NCBI GenBank assembly: GCA_002279825.1
Contig: NCCV01000005.1
Coordinates: 117,377-181,376, forward strand
Direction of reading: 5' to 3'
DNA from: Sphingomonadales bacterium 12-68-11
Lineage (GTDB): Bacteria; Pseudomonadota; Alphaproteobacteria; Sphingomonadales; Sphingomonadaceae
Length of the DNA: 64,000 nucleotides
Shown piece after piece: positions 26,151 to 33,447 of the stretch. The notes below the pieces were generated by a model that saw only the letters and a program-made list of their open reading frames with translations, was not told the DNA's origin and made no database searches. The position numbers were made by a program, and so were the translations under genes. Within the stretch, counting starts at the first letter, position 1; each line of letters begins with the position of its first letter.

Positions 26151-27563
26151 CTAGGCCAGCCGGCCGAACAGGTCTTTGGCGAACACCGTCAGCGTGTCGT
26201 CGCGGGCGCCCATGATCGCGATCCGGTCGCCGGGACGGGCCAGCTCGACGATGCGGTCGCCGCAAGTCTCGCGTGAAGGGACGTATTCGGCCCTGCCGCC
26301 GCTCTCCTCGATCAGCCGCACGATCCGTTCGCTGCCTTCGCTGCGGTCGACGGTGCCGCCGAAATAGACCGGGTCGCACAAGAGCGTCATGTCGTCGGGG
26401 CCAAGTTCCTCGGCGAAGGTCTCAGCCAGCTCATGTCCCATCTGCCGCAGCGGGCCGTAGCCGTGCGGCTGGAAGAACGCGATCACCCGGCCGGGATGCG
26501 CCTTGAGGGTGCGCAGCGTGGCGCGGCACTTCTCCGGATTGTGGCCGAAATCGTCGATCACGGTGATTCCGGAGGGAGTCGTCCCGATTACGTCGAAGCG
26601 GCGGGCGAGGCCGGCGAAGCTGGCGAGAGCCTCGACCGCGTCGGACACCGTAACGCCAGCTGCCGCTGCGCCCGCGATCGCGGCGAGCGCATTGGCGAGA
26701 TTATGGCGGCCGGGCATGGCCAGGGCGAGCGCGTGGGCGGAACCGTCAAGCCGATCGACGACGGTCGCGATCAACCCGGCAGGTCCATCGGACCACTCGC
26801 TCACTGAGATCCGCGCCTCGGCCGCGGCTAGGCCGAAGCCGACCACCTCGCGTGCGCGGTGCGCCAGGGCGGCGCTTTCCGGATCGTCCAGATTGATCGC
26901 CGCCACGGGCGCCGCGGCCAGGAAATCGCCGAACAGTGCGCGCAGTTCCTCCAAGCTTTTGTGGTCGAGGCTGACGTTGTTGAGCACGGCCACATGCGGC
27001 CGGTAAAGCGCGATCGAGCCGTCGCTCTCGTCGACTTCGGAGACGAACACGCCGCCCGCCCCGACGCGCGCGCTGGCGAACGGCACGTCGGGCGAGACAA
27101 AGTTCTTCATCACCGCGCCGTTCATGATCGTCGGGTCGCGTCCGGCGCGGGTCATGATCCAGCCGGTCATGCCGGTGACGGTCGACTTGCCGCTGGTGCC
27201 GCCGATCGCGATGCCGCTGGGCGCCGCGTTGAACAATGCGGCGAGCAGCTCGGCGCGGCTCATCCGTAGGCAGCCGAGTTCGCGCGCGCGGACCACTTCG
27301 GGCACGGTATCCTCGATCGCTGCCGAGGCGACCAGCACTTGATCCGCGCTGGCGATACCGCTGCCGTCCTGCGGGAACAGCGTGAACCCCTGCGCTTCGA
27401 GCCAGGCGAACTTGTCGGGCGTGCGGCCCTGGTCGCGGCTGCGGTCGGAGCCGGCGATAGCAGCTCCGGCGCCCTTGAGGATCAGCGCCAGGGGCAACAT
27501 GCCCGATCCCCCAATGCCACTGAAGAACCAAGGGTGCGAGGCGAGGTCGGGCGACAGGCTCAT
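26151..27563 (-). CDS. Mur ligase family protein (MurC/Mpl-like)
   Basis: A 470-residue three-domain Mur ligase. The N-terminal Rossmann domain starts WFFSGIGGSGMLPLALILKGAG. The ATP domain has the P-loop AIGGTSGKSTVTGMTGW (about 113-128), where Mur ligases usually show GTHGKTTT. SEVDESDG, NVSLDHKSL and MPGRHNLANALAAIA follow. The C-terminal domain has VIDDFGHNPEKCRATLRTLK. The closest recognised functions are MurC (L-Ala addition) and Mpl (tripeptide recycling). The divergent LD-carboxypeptidase neighbour favours a peptidoglycan-recycling role, by inference. MSLSPDLAS is preferred as start because a promoter candidate ends six bases before it. Confidence 0.8.
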   Translation of the reverse strand: MSLSPDLASHPWFFSGIGGSGMLPLALILKGAGAAIAGSDRSRDQGRTPDKFAWLEAQGFTLFPQDGSGIASADQVLVASAAIEDTVPEVVRARELGCLRMSRAELLAALFNAAPSGIAIGGTSGKSTVTGMTGWIMTRAGRDPTIMNGAVMKNFVSPDVPFASARVGAGGVFVSEVDESDGSIALYRPHVAVLNNVSLDHKSLEELRALFGDFLAAAPVAAINLDDPESAALAHRAREVVGFGLAAAEARISVSEWSDGPAGLIATVVDRLDGSAHALALAMPGRHNLANALAAIAGAAAAGVTVSDAVEALASFAGLARRFDVIGTTPSGITVIDDFGHNPEKCRATLRTLKAHPGRVIAFFQPHGYGPLRQMGHELAETFAEELGPDDMTLLCDPVYFGGTVDRSEGSERIVRLIEESGGRAEYVPSRETCGDRIVELARPGDRIAIMGARDDTLTVFAKDLFGRLA

Positions 27564-27569
27564 GCGCTG

Positions 27570-27598
27570 GCGGTATGCGCGCATACGGCGCAAGACAA
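27570..27598 (-). promoter_or_regulatory. Candidate Mur-ligase promoter with palindrome
   Basis: On the minus strand TTGTCT (27593-27598), 17 bases, TACCGC (27570-27575), followed by CAGCGC and the ATG, so the mRNA may be leaderless. The palindrome GTATGCGCGCATAC (27573-27586) overlaps the -10 box and spacer and is a possible operator. Confidence 0.42.
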
Positions 27599-27687
27599 CC
27601 TCGCAGCGGTTCCGCGTCCGTCTATTCGTGGTGGACGGAAGAACCGAGCGGCTTTCGCGCGCGCCGCGAACGCGGTTAAGGGCGGCC

Positions 27688-28515
27688 ATGGCCCGTATCG
27701 TCGTCTGCGCCCCAGCAACCCCGATCTCCCGCGAGGTCGCGCGGCGCGTCGGCGAGCTGGCGGCGGCCGAGTTCCCCGAGCATCGGCTGACCTTCCATCC
27801 GCAGTGCTTCGCCGAGCAGGGCCATTTCGCGGGTTCCGACGACGTCCGGCTCGCTGCGTTGCTCGAGTGCGCGAACGACCCGGCGGTCGATGCGGTGTGG
27901 TTCGCCAAGGGCGGCTACGGCAGCAATCGCATCGCCGCCGAAGCGGTCGCGCGGATGGGGCTCGCGGCCCGCGGCAAGCAGTTCCTCGGCTATTCGGACA
28001 GCGGTTACCTGCTCGCCGCACTGTACCGCGATCGCATCGGCGTCCCCATTCACGCGCCTATGCCCGGCGACATCCGCCGCGAGGGCGGCGGCGCGGCCGT
28101 CCGGCGCGTCCTCGCCTGGCTGAACGGAAATGCCGCAGGACTTGAGCGCTCGCTCGACGAACGGCCGACCGCCGCCTTCAACCTGACCACGCTGGCGATG
28201 CTGCTCGGCACCGAGCTGGTGCCCGACCTGTCGGGGCATGTGGTCCTGGTCGAGGAAGTGGCCGAGCACCTCTACGCGGTCGATCGGCTGTTCTTCCACG
28301 TGACCCAGCAACTGCGCGGGATCGCTGGGCTGCGGCTCGGCCGCCTCGGCGACGTGCCCGAGAACGACCGCCCGTTCGGCTACGATGCCGAGGAAATCGC
28401 CCGCCACTGGTGCGACCGCGCGGGCGTGCCGTTCCTTGGCGCGGCGGACATTGGGCACGACAGCGACAACGCGATCGTGCCGTTCGGGCTTGTCCGCACG
28501 CCCGCGCTCTCATAA
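27688..28515 (+). CDS. ldcA: LD-carboxypeptidase (peptidase family S66)
   Basis: S66 enzymes remove the terminal D-Ala from murein tetrapeptides during recycling. The 275-residue protein starts MARIVVCAPATPISREVARRV. The nucleophile Ser is in FLGYSDSGYLLAAL (about 92-105), the Glu in VVLVEEVAEHLYAVDR (about 190-205) and the His in AADIGHDSDNAIVPFG (about 252-267), forming the Ser-His-Glu triad. Shorter than E. coli LdcA by about 30 residues. No Shine-Dalgarno precedes the ATG; a TAAGGG hexamer ends five bases upstream. It is divergent from the Mur ligase gene. Confidence 0.88.
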   Translation: MARIVVCAPATPISREVARRVGELAAAEFPEHRLTFHPQCFAEQGHFAGSDDVRLAALLECANDPAVDAVWFAKGGYGSNRIAAEAVARMGLAARGKQFLGYSDSGYLLAALYRDRIGVPIHAPMPGDIRREGGGAAVRRVLAWLNGNAAGLERSLDERPTAAFNLTTLAMLLGTELVPDLSGHVVLVEEVAEHLYAVDRLFFHVTQQLRGIAGLRLGRLGDVPENDRPFGYDAEEIARHWCDRAGVPFLGAADIGHDSDNAIVPFGLVRTPALS

Positions 28516-28541
28516 CCGCGCGGCACACGCAGGAGAGGTCA

Positions 28542-29477
28542 ATGACTGCATTCGTATTCCCCGGCCAGGGGAGCCAGAAGGTCGGCATGGGCACCGAACT
28601 GGCCGAGGCCAGCGCGGCGGCGCGCGAGGTTTTCCAGGAGGTCGATGAGGCATTAGGGCAAAACCTGTCGCGCATCATGCGCGAGGGGCCCGAGGACCAG
28701 CTCACGCTGACCGAGAACGCCCAGCCCGCGATCATGGCGCACGCGATCGCGGTGCTGCGCGTGCTGGAGAAGGAAGGCGGGCTGTCCATAGCGGCCAAGG
28801 GCGAATGCGTCGCCGGTCACTCGCTCGGCGAATACACCGCGTTGTGCGCGGCGGGGGCGTTCTCGCTGGCCGATACCGCGCGGCTTCTCAAGCTGCGCGG
28901 TCAGGCGATGCAGACGGCGGTTCCGGTGGGCGAGGGCGCGATGTGCGCGCTGCTTGGTGCCGATCTCGAAAAGGCTCAGGCGCTGGCCGAGGCCGCCGCA
29001 GAGGGGCGCGTGTGCCAGGTCGCGAACGACAACGATCCCGGCCAGGTCGTGCTGTCGGGGCACGCCGACGCGATCGAGCGCGCGGTCGCGCTCGCCAAGG
29101 AGCACGGCATCAAGCGCGGCGTGATCCTGCCCGTCTCGGCCCCGTTCCATTGCACGCTGATGCAACCCGCGGCCGAGGCGATGGCCGAAGCGCTGGCCCG
29201 GACCCCGCCCGGCGCGTTCCGCCTGCCGCTCTACGCCAACGTCACCGCAGCGCCGGTCACCGATCCGGCCGAGGAGCGGCGCCTGCTGGTCGAACAGGTC
29301 ACGGGCCGGGTGCGATGGCGCGAGAGCGTGGTCGCCATGCAAGGCGCCGGAATCGAGCGCTTCGTCGAGCTCGGCGGCAAAGTGCTTGGGCCGATGATCG
29401 GCCGCACGGTCGAGGATGTTTCGGTCACCAGCGTGGTGACGATGGCCGACATCGAGGCGCTGGCGAAGGAAGTTTGA
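28542..29477 (+). CDS. fabD: Malonyl-CoA:ACP transacylase
   Basis: Loads malonyl groups onto acyl carrier protein for fatty acid synthesis. The 311-residue product starts MTAFVFPGQGSQKVGMG. The catalytic Ser is in VAGHSLGEYTALCAAG (about 90-105) and the His in LPVSAPFHCTLMQPAA (about 200-215), with Gln in FPGQGSQ forming the oxyanion hole. A GxVLSGH-type NDNDPGQVVLSGH motif is also present. The ATG has AGGAGAGG upstream. fabG normally follows closely, but here a GxxExxY gene bracketed by inverted repeats lies between. Confidence 0.97.
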   Translation: MTAFVFPGQGSQKVGMGTELAEASAAAREVFQEVDEALGQNLSRIMREGPEDQLTLTENAQPAIMAHAIAVLRVLEKEGGLSIAAKGECVAGHSLGEYTALCAAGAFSLADTARLLKLRGQAMQTAVPVGEGAMCALLGADLEKAQALAEAAAEGRVCQVANDNDPGQVVLSGHADAIERAVALAKEHGIKRGVILPVSAPFHCTLMQPAAEAMAEALARTPPGAFRLPLYANVTAAPVTDPAEERRLLVEQVTGRVRWRESVVAMQGAGIERFVELGGKVLGPMIGRTVEDVSVTSVVTMADIEALAKEV

Positions 29478-29505
29478 CGCTCGCAAAGGCGCGGAGGCGC
29501 AGAGA
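29478..29505. repeat. Left 28-nt inverted repeat of the GxxExxY cassette
   Basis: CGCTCGCAAAGGCGCGGAGG followed by CGCAGAGA begins immediately after the fabD stop codon. Its reverse complement occurs at 29905-29932 with one mismatch in 28. Together they bound the GxxExxY gene. No target-site duplication is visible. Confidence 0.92.
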
Positions 29506-29511
29506 GGCATT

Positions 29512-29904
29512 TTGATACCGCTCGATGACATGACCGGTCTGGTGGTCGATGAGTGCATCCGCATTCATCGCGAGCTCGGCCCCGGCCTGCTCGAAAGCGT
29601 CTATGAGACGGTCCTTGCCGGAGCGCTGAGTCGTCATGGATTGATCGTTGAGCGCCAGGTCCCGGTCGACATCGCCTATGACGGCATGCGCTTCACGGCC
29701 GCGTTTCGGATCGACATTCTAGTCGAGGGACAATTGATTCTGGAGATCAAATCAGTCGAATCGCTGAAGAATTTGCATGCCAAGCAACTGCTTACCTACC
29801 TCCGCCTCACAGGCCGGTCAGTGGGAATGCTTCTCAACTTCTCGGGCGAAACGATGCGAGAGGGCATCCGCCGGGTCGTCAACAATCACAACCGGGCGCA
29901 ATAG
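29512..29904 (+). CDS. GxxExxY protein (PD-(D/E)XK nuclease-like fold)
   Basis: A 130-residue protein of the GxxExxY family, named for the motif seen here as LGPGLLESVYETVL (about 21-34). The fold resembles PD-(D/E)XK nucleases: an acidic residue in helix 1 (E in LLESVYE), then FRIDILVEGQLILEIKSVES (about 62-81) with the D...E-x-K signature, and a QLLTYLRLTG helix. All candidate catalytic residues are present. Start is TTG 29512 with AGAGAGG upstream; ATG 29530 is the alternative. It sits between fabD and fabG inside a 28-bp inverted-repeat pair. Biological role unknown. Confidence 0.88.
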   Translation: MIPLDDMTGLVVDECIRIHRELGPGLLESVYETVLAGALSRHGLIVERQVPVDIAYDGMRFTAAFRIDILVEGQLILEIKSVESLKNLHAKQLLTYLRLTGRSVGMLLNFSGETMREGIRRVVNNHNRAQ

Positions 29905-29932
29905 TCTCTGCGCCTCCGCGCCTCTGCGAGCG
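29905..29932. repeat. Right 28-nt inverted repeat of the GxxExxY cassette
   Basis: Begins directly after the GxxExxY stop codon and matches the reverse complement of 29478-29505 in 27 of 28 positions (one A/G difference). In a fabD-fabG transcript the two arms could form a long stem enclosing the whole gene. Confidence 0.92.
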
Positions 29933-29955
29933 CCCAGAACATGTGGAGATTAGAA

Positions 29956-30720
29956 ATGTTCGACCTTACGGGAATGACCGCTCTCGTTACCGGCGCCAGC
30001 GGCGGGATCGGCTCGGCGGTGGCGCGGGCGTTGGCGGGGCAGGGGGCACGCCTGGCGCTGTCGGGGTCGAACCCGGGCAAGCTGCGCGCCTTTCGCGAGG
30101 AGCTCAACGCCGAGCTGCCGAGCCACGAGGCCGGCGATCATGTCGAGATCACCTGCGACCTGTCCAACACCACGCAAGTCGAGGAGCTGATCCCGGCGAC
30201 GATCGATACGCTCGGCAAGCTCGACATCCTCGTCAACAACGCCGGCATCACCCGCGACAACCTCGCCCTCAGGATGAAGGACGAGGAGTGGGAGCAGGTC
30301 ATCAAGGTCAACCTCGAGGCGGCGTTCCGGCTGATGCGCGCTGCGGTCAGGCCGATGATGAAGGCCCGTTTCGGCCGCATTGTCACGGTCACCAGCGTGG
30401 TCGGCGCGACCGGAAATGCCGGGCAGATGAACTATGCGGCCGCCAAGGCCGGGCTGGTGGGCATGTCGAAGAGCCTCGCCCAAGAGGTCGCCAGCCGCGG
30501 CATTACTGTCAACTGCGTCGCGCCGGGGTTTATCCGTACCCCGATGACCGATGTCCTGCCCGAAGCAAAGAAGGATGCGCTGAACGCGCGCATTCCGCTC
30601 GGGCGGATGGGCAGCGGCGAGGATATCGGCGCGGCGGTGGCCTATCTCGCCAGCCGCGAGGCCGAATACGTCACCGGCCAGACGCTCCACGTCAACGGCG
30701 GAATGGCGATGCTTTCGTGA
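29956..30720 (+). CDS. fabG: 3-oxoacyl-ACP reductase
   Basis: NADPH-dependent reductase of the fatty acid elongation cycle, short-chain dehydrogenase fold. The 254-residue protein has TALVTGASGGIGSAVARAL (about 8-26), LVNNAGITRDNL (about 93-104), the catalytic Ser in IVTVTSVVGATGNAGQMNYAAAKAG and the Tyr/Lys in NYAAAKAG (about 158-165). It ends with VAPGFIRTPMTD and VTGQTLHVNGGMAM. GGAG lies eight bases before ATG 29956. It is downstream of fabD, separated by the inverted-repeat cassette. acpP is not seen after it. Confidence 0.96.
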   Translation: MFDLTGMTALVTGASGGIGSAVARALAGQGARLALSGSNPGKLRAFREELNAELPSHEAGDHVEITCDLSNTTQVEELIPATIDTLGKLDILVNNAGITRDNLALRMKDEEWEQVIKVNLEAAFRLMRAAVRPMMKARFGRIVTVTSVVGATGNAGQMNYAAAKAGLVGMSKSLAQEVASRGITVNCVAPGFIRTPMTDVLPEAKKDALNARIPLGRMGSGEDIGAAVAYLASREAEYVTGQTLHVNGGMAMLS

Positions 30721-30759
30721 CGTTTTCCCCAGCGAACGGGGCCGAGCCGGCTTTGCGCC

Positions 30760-30787
30760 TTGCCGCTTGACAGGCCCGCGCTAAGGT
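30760..30787 (+). promoter_or_regulatory. Candidate dnaN promoter
   Basis: TTGCCG (30760-30765), 16 bases, TAAGGT (30782-30787). A TTGACA at 30767-30772 is also present but has no suitably spaced -10 box. The leader would be about 68 nt. Confidence 0.42.
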
Positions 30788-30861
30788 AATTCGGACATTC
30801 TGTCTGCGCGTGGGCGATTCCGGCCCAGAGTCCCGCGCCGCGCAAGGGGGTTAAACCTGCG

Positions 30862-32001
30862 ATGAAGGCCACCATCGAACGCGCCAAGCTGCTGCGTTGC
30901 CTGTCCCACGTCCAGTCGGTGGTCGAGCGCCGCAACACGATTCCGATCCTCTCGAATGTGCTGATCGAGGCGGGCGGCGACGGCCGGGTGCGGATCATGG
31001 CGACCGATCTCGACTTGCAGGTGGTCGAAAGCCTCGATGCCGCTTCGGTCGAGAGCGGCGGGGCGATCACCGTGTCCGCGCACTTGCTGTTCGAGATTGC
31101 CCGCAAGCTGCCCGACGGCAGCCAGGTCAGCCTCGAGACTGCCGACAACCGCATGACGGTCAAGGCCGGGCGCAGCCGCTTCAGTCTGCCGACGCTGCCG
31201 CGCGACGATTTCCCGACCATCGTCGAGGGCGACCTGCCGACCAGCTTCAAGCTGCCCGCGCGCCTGCTCGCCGAATTGATCGACCGCACCCGCTTTGCGA
31301 TCTCGACCGAAGAGACGCGCTATTACCTCAACGGAATCTTTCTCCACGTTTCGGACGAAGACGCCAATGCCGGAGGGCCCGTGCTCAAGGCGGCGGCGAC
31401 CGACGGCCACCGGCTCGCCCGCTTCACGCTCGCCCGCCCCGAAGGCGCCGAAGGCATGCCCGATGTAATCGTGCCGCGCAAAGCCGTGGGCGAACTGCGC
31501 AAGCTGCTCGAGGAAGCGCTCGACGGGATGGTCGGGATCGACCTCTCGGCGAGCAAGATCCGCTTCACACTCGGCGGCGAGGGCGGGGTGGTGCTGACCA
31601 GCAAGCTGATCGACGGCACCTTCCCCGACTACAGCCGCGTCATCCCGACCGGCAACGACAAGCTGCTCAAGCTCGATCCGAAGAGCTTCTACGAAGGCGT
31701 CGACCGCGTCGCCACGATCGCCACCGAGAAGACCCGCGCGGTCAAGATGGGGCTCGAGCCCGACAAGGTCACGCTTTCGGTCACCAGCCCCGACAACGGA
31801 ACGGCGGCCGAGGAAGTGCCCGCCGATTATGCTTCGGATTCGTTCGAGATCGGCTTCAATGCCAACTATCTCAAGGATATCCTCGGCCAGATCTCCGGCG
31901 ACACGGTCGAACTCCACCTCGCCGACCCGGGCGCACCGACGCTGATCCGCGAGAACGAGAAGTCGCCGGCGCTCTACGTGCTGATGCCGATGCGGGTTTA
32001 A
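30862..32001 (+). CDS. dnaN: DNA polymerase III beta subunit (sliding clamp)
   Basis: The clamp encircles DNA and tethers polymerase III. The 379-residue product begins MKATIERAKLLRCLSHVQSVVERRNTIPILSNVLIEA. It has the three repeated clamp folds and typical strings such as LPRDDFPTI (about 112), RYYLNGIFLH (about 153), AAATDGHRLARF (about 178), DGTFPDYSRVIP (about 250) and the C-terminal ALYVLMPMRV. It is not next to dnaA here and lies between fabG and the ferredoxin reductase gene. Confidence 0.97.
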   Translation: MKATIERAKLLRCLSHVQSVVERRNTIPILSNVLIEAGGDGRVRIMATDLDLQVVESLDAASVESGGAITVSAHLLFEIARKLPDGSQVSLETADNRMTVKAGRSRFSLPTLPRDDFPTIVEGDLPTSFKLPARLLAELIDRTRFAISTEETRYYLNGIFLHVSDEDANAGGPVLKAAATDGHRLARFTLARPEGAEGMPDVIVPRKAVGELRKLLEEALDGMVGIDLSASKIRFTLGGEGGVVLTSKLIDGTFPDYSRVIPTGNDKLLKLDPKSFYEGVDRVATIATEKTRAVKMGLEPDKVTLSVTSPDNGTAAEEVPADYASDSFEIGFNANYLKDILGQISGDTVELHLADPGAPTLIRENEKSPALYVLMPMRV

Positions 32002-33314
32002 CGCCCCGCCCGGATCATCGCTTCCACATCGACGAACTTCTCGCGCGGCGCGCCTTCGCGGGCGGCCTGTTCCTCGGCTTCCTCGATCTTCTTCCAGTCG
32101 CTGAACTTCACCACCTCGAGCCCGCGTTCGGCCGCCAGCGCGTCGAACCCTGGCCGGCCTTTCTTGCGCGCCGCACCCAGCACGCCCGTGGAGACGTCGT
32201 CGGCGATCTGCTCGGCGACCGCGTAGCCGTCGGGCCGGTTGGTGCCGATCGTGCCGGACGGGCCGCGTCGCGCCCAGCCGACGCAGTAGAGGCCGGGCAG
32301 AATGCGGCCCGCATCGTTGGCGAAGCGGCCGGCGCGCTCGTCGAATGGCACGCCTTCGATCGGCGAGGTGCGATAGCCGATACAGGCCACCACGAGATCG
32401 GCGGGAATACGGCGGAGTTCGCCGGTACCTTCGGCGCGGCCGTGGTTCAGGAAGGTTCGCTCGATCTCCACCGCTTCGACCTTGTCCTTGCCGATCAGGG
32501 CCTTGGGATTGGACATGAAGACGAATTCGATCTCTTTCGCCTTCTCGGCGCGGATATCCTCCGGCGTGGCGGCGAAGGCGCGCAAGTGCGCGACCGATTT
32601 GCGCACTCCCGGCTCGAGGATCGCGTCCTCGTCCGGCGGCGGCAGGTCCGCTGCGGTGACGTAGGGCGACGCCGCGGTGAGATGCCCCAACTCGCCGAGT
32701 TCCTTCGGAGTCATCATGATCTGGTGCGGGCCGCGCCGGCCGAGCAGCACGATCCGCTCGATCGACGAGCGCGCAAGCGCCGCAAGCGCGTGCGCCACGA
32801 TGTCGCTGCCGGCAAATTCGGCCGGCGTCTTGGCGAGGATCCGCGCAACGTCGAGCGCGACGTTGCCCATGCCGATGACCACCGCGGTCTTGCCCGACAG
32901 ATCGGGATCGAGCCCGGCGAACTGCGGATGGCCGTTGTACCAGCCGACGAAGGCGGCGCTGCCGAACACGTTGCCGAGGCTTTCCCCCGGAATGTCGAGC
33001 GGACGGTCGTGCGGCGCGCCGGTCGCCAGCACGACCGCGTCATAAAGTTCCCGCAACTCGTCGATCGACAGGTCGCGCCCGATCGAGACGTTGCCGACGA
33101 AGCGCACGTTGTCGCTGAGCGCGACCTTCTCATATCGGCGCGAAACCGCCTTGATCGACTGATGATCGGGCGCGACTCCGCTGCGGATCAGGCCATAGGG
33201 GACCGGCAAGCGGTCGAACACGTCGATCGCGATGTCATCGCCGAAGGCCTTTTGCGCGGCTTCGGCGGTGTAGTAGCCGGCGGGGCCCGACCCGATGATC
33301 GCCAAATGCCGCAT
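31998..33314 (-). CDS. Ferredoxin-NADP+ reductase, adrenodoxin-reductase type
   Basis: Flavoprotein passing electrons between NADPH and ferredoxin. The 438-residue protein starts MRHLAIIGSGPAGYYTAEAAQ (FAD motif), then FDRLPVPYGLIRSGVAPDHQSIK (about 35-57). The NADP site is TAVVIGMGNVALDVARIL (about 145-162) and GRRGPHQIMMT follows near 192. GWARRGPSGTIGTNRPDGYAVAE lies near the end (about 350-372). This is the FprA/adrenodoxin reductase layout. The ATG at 33312-33314 begins the conserved domain; a longer frame upstream overlaps the GGDEF-EAL gene and is rejected. Its stop overlaps the dnaN stop. Confidence 0.92.
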   Translation of the reverse strand: MRHLAIIGSGPAGYYTAEAAQKAFGDDIAIDVFDRLPVPYGLIRSGVAPDHQSIKAVSRRYEKVALSDNVRFVGNVSIGRDLSIDELRELYDAVVLATGAPHDRPLDIPGESLGNVFGSAAFVGWYNGHPQFAGLDPDLSGKTAVVIGMGNVALDVARILAKTPAEFAGSDIVAHALAALARSSIERIVLLGRRGPHQIMMTPKELGELGHLTAASPYVTAADLPPPDEDAILEPGVRKSVAHLRAFAATPEDIRAEKAKEIEFVFMSNPKALIGKDKVEAVEIERTFLNHGRAEGTGELRRIPADLVVACIGYRTSPIEGVPFDERAGRFANDAGRILPGLYCVGWARRGPSGTIGTNRPDGYAVAEQIADDVSTGVLGAARKKGRPGFDALAAERGLEVVKFSDWKKIEEAEEQAAREGAPREKFVDVEAMIRAGR

Positions 33315-33447
33315 CCGAGGTATCCCTTCTAGCGCTCCGCCCGGCGGCAAATTTACCGCGCTGAGAGGCGGCGGCAAGCGCCATGGCAGCGCCGAAAGGC
33401 ATCCCTCGCTTAACACTTTTTCAAAGCCGCGCGAGCCATCTACGGCC

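Noticed and set aside
29478..29932. GxxExxY cassette as a classical insertion sequence
   Set aside because: There is no transposase gene and no target-site duplication next to the 28-bp repeats; kept only as an inverted-repeat-bounded cassette.
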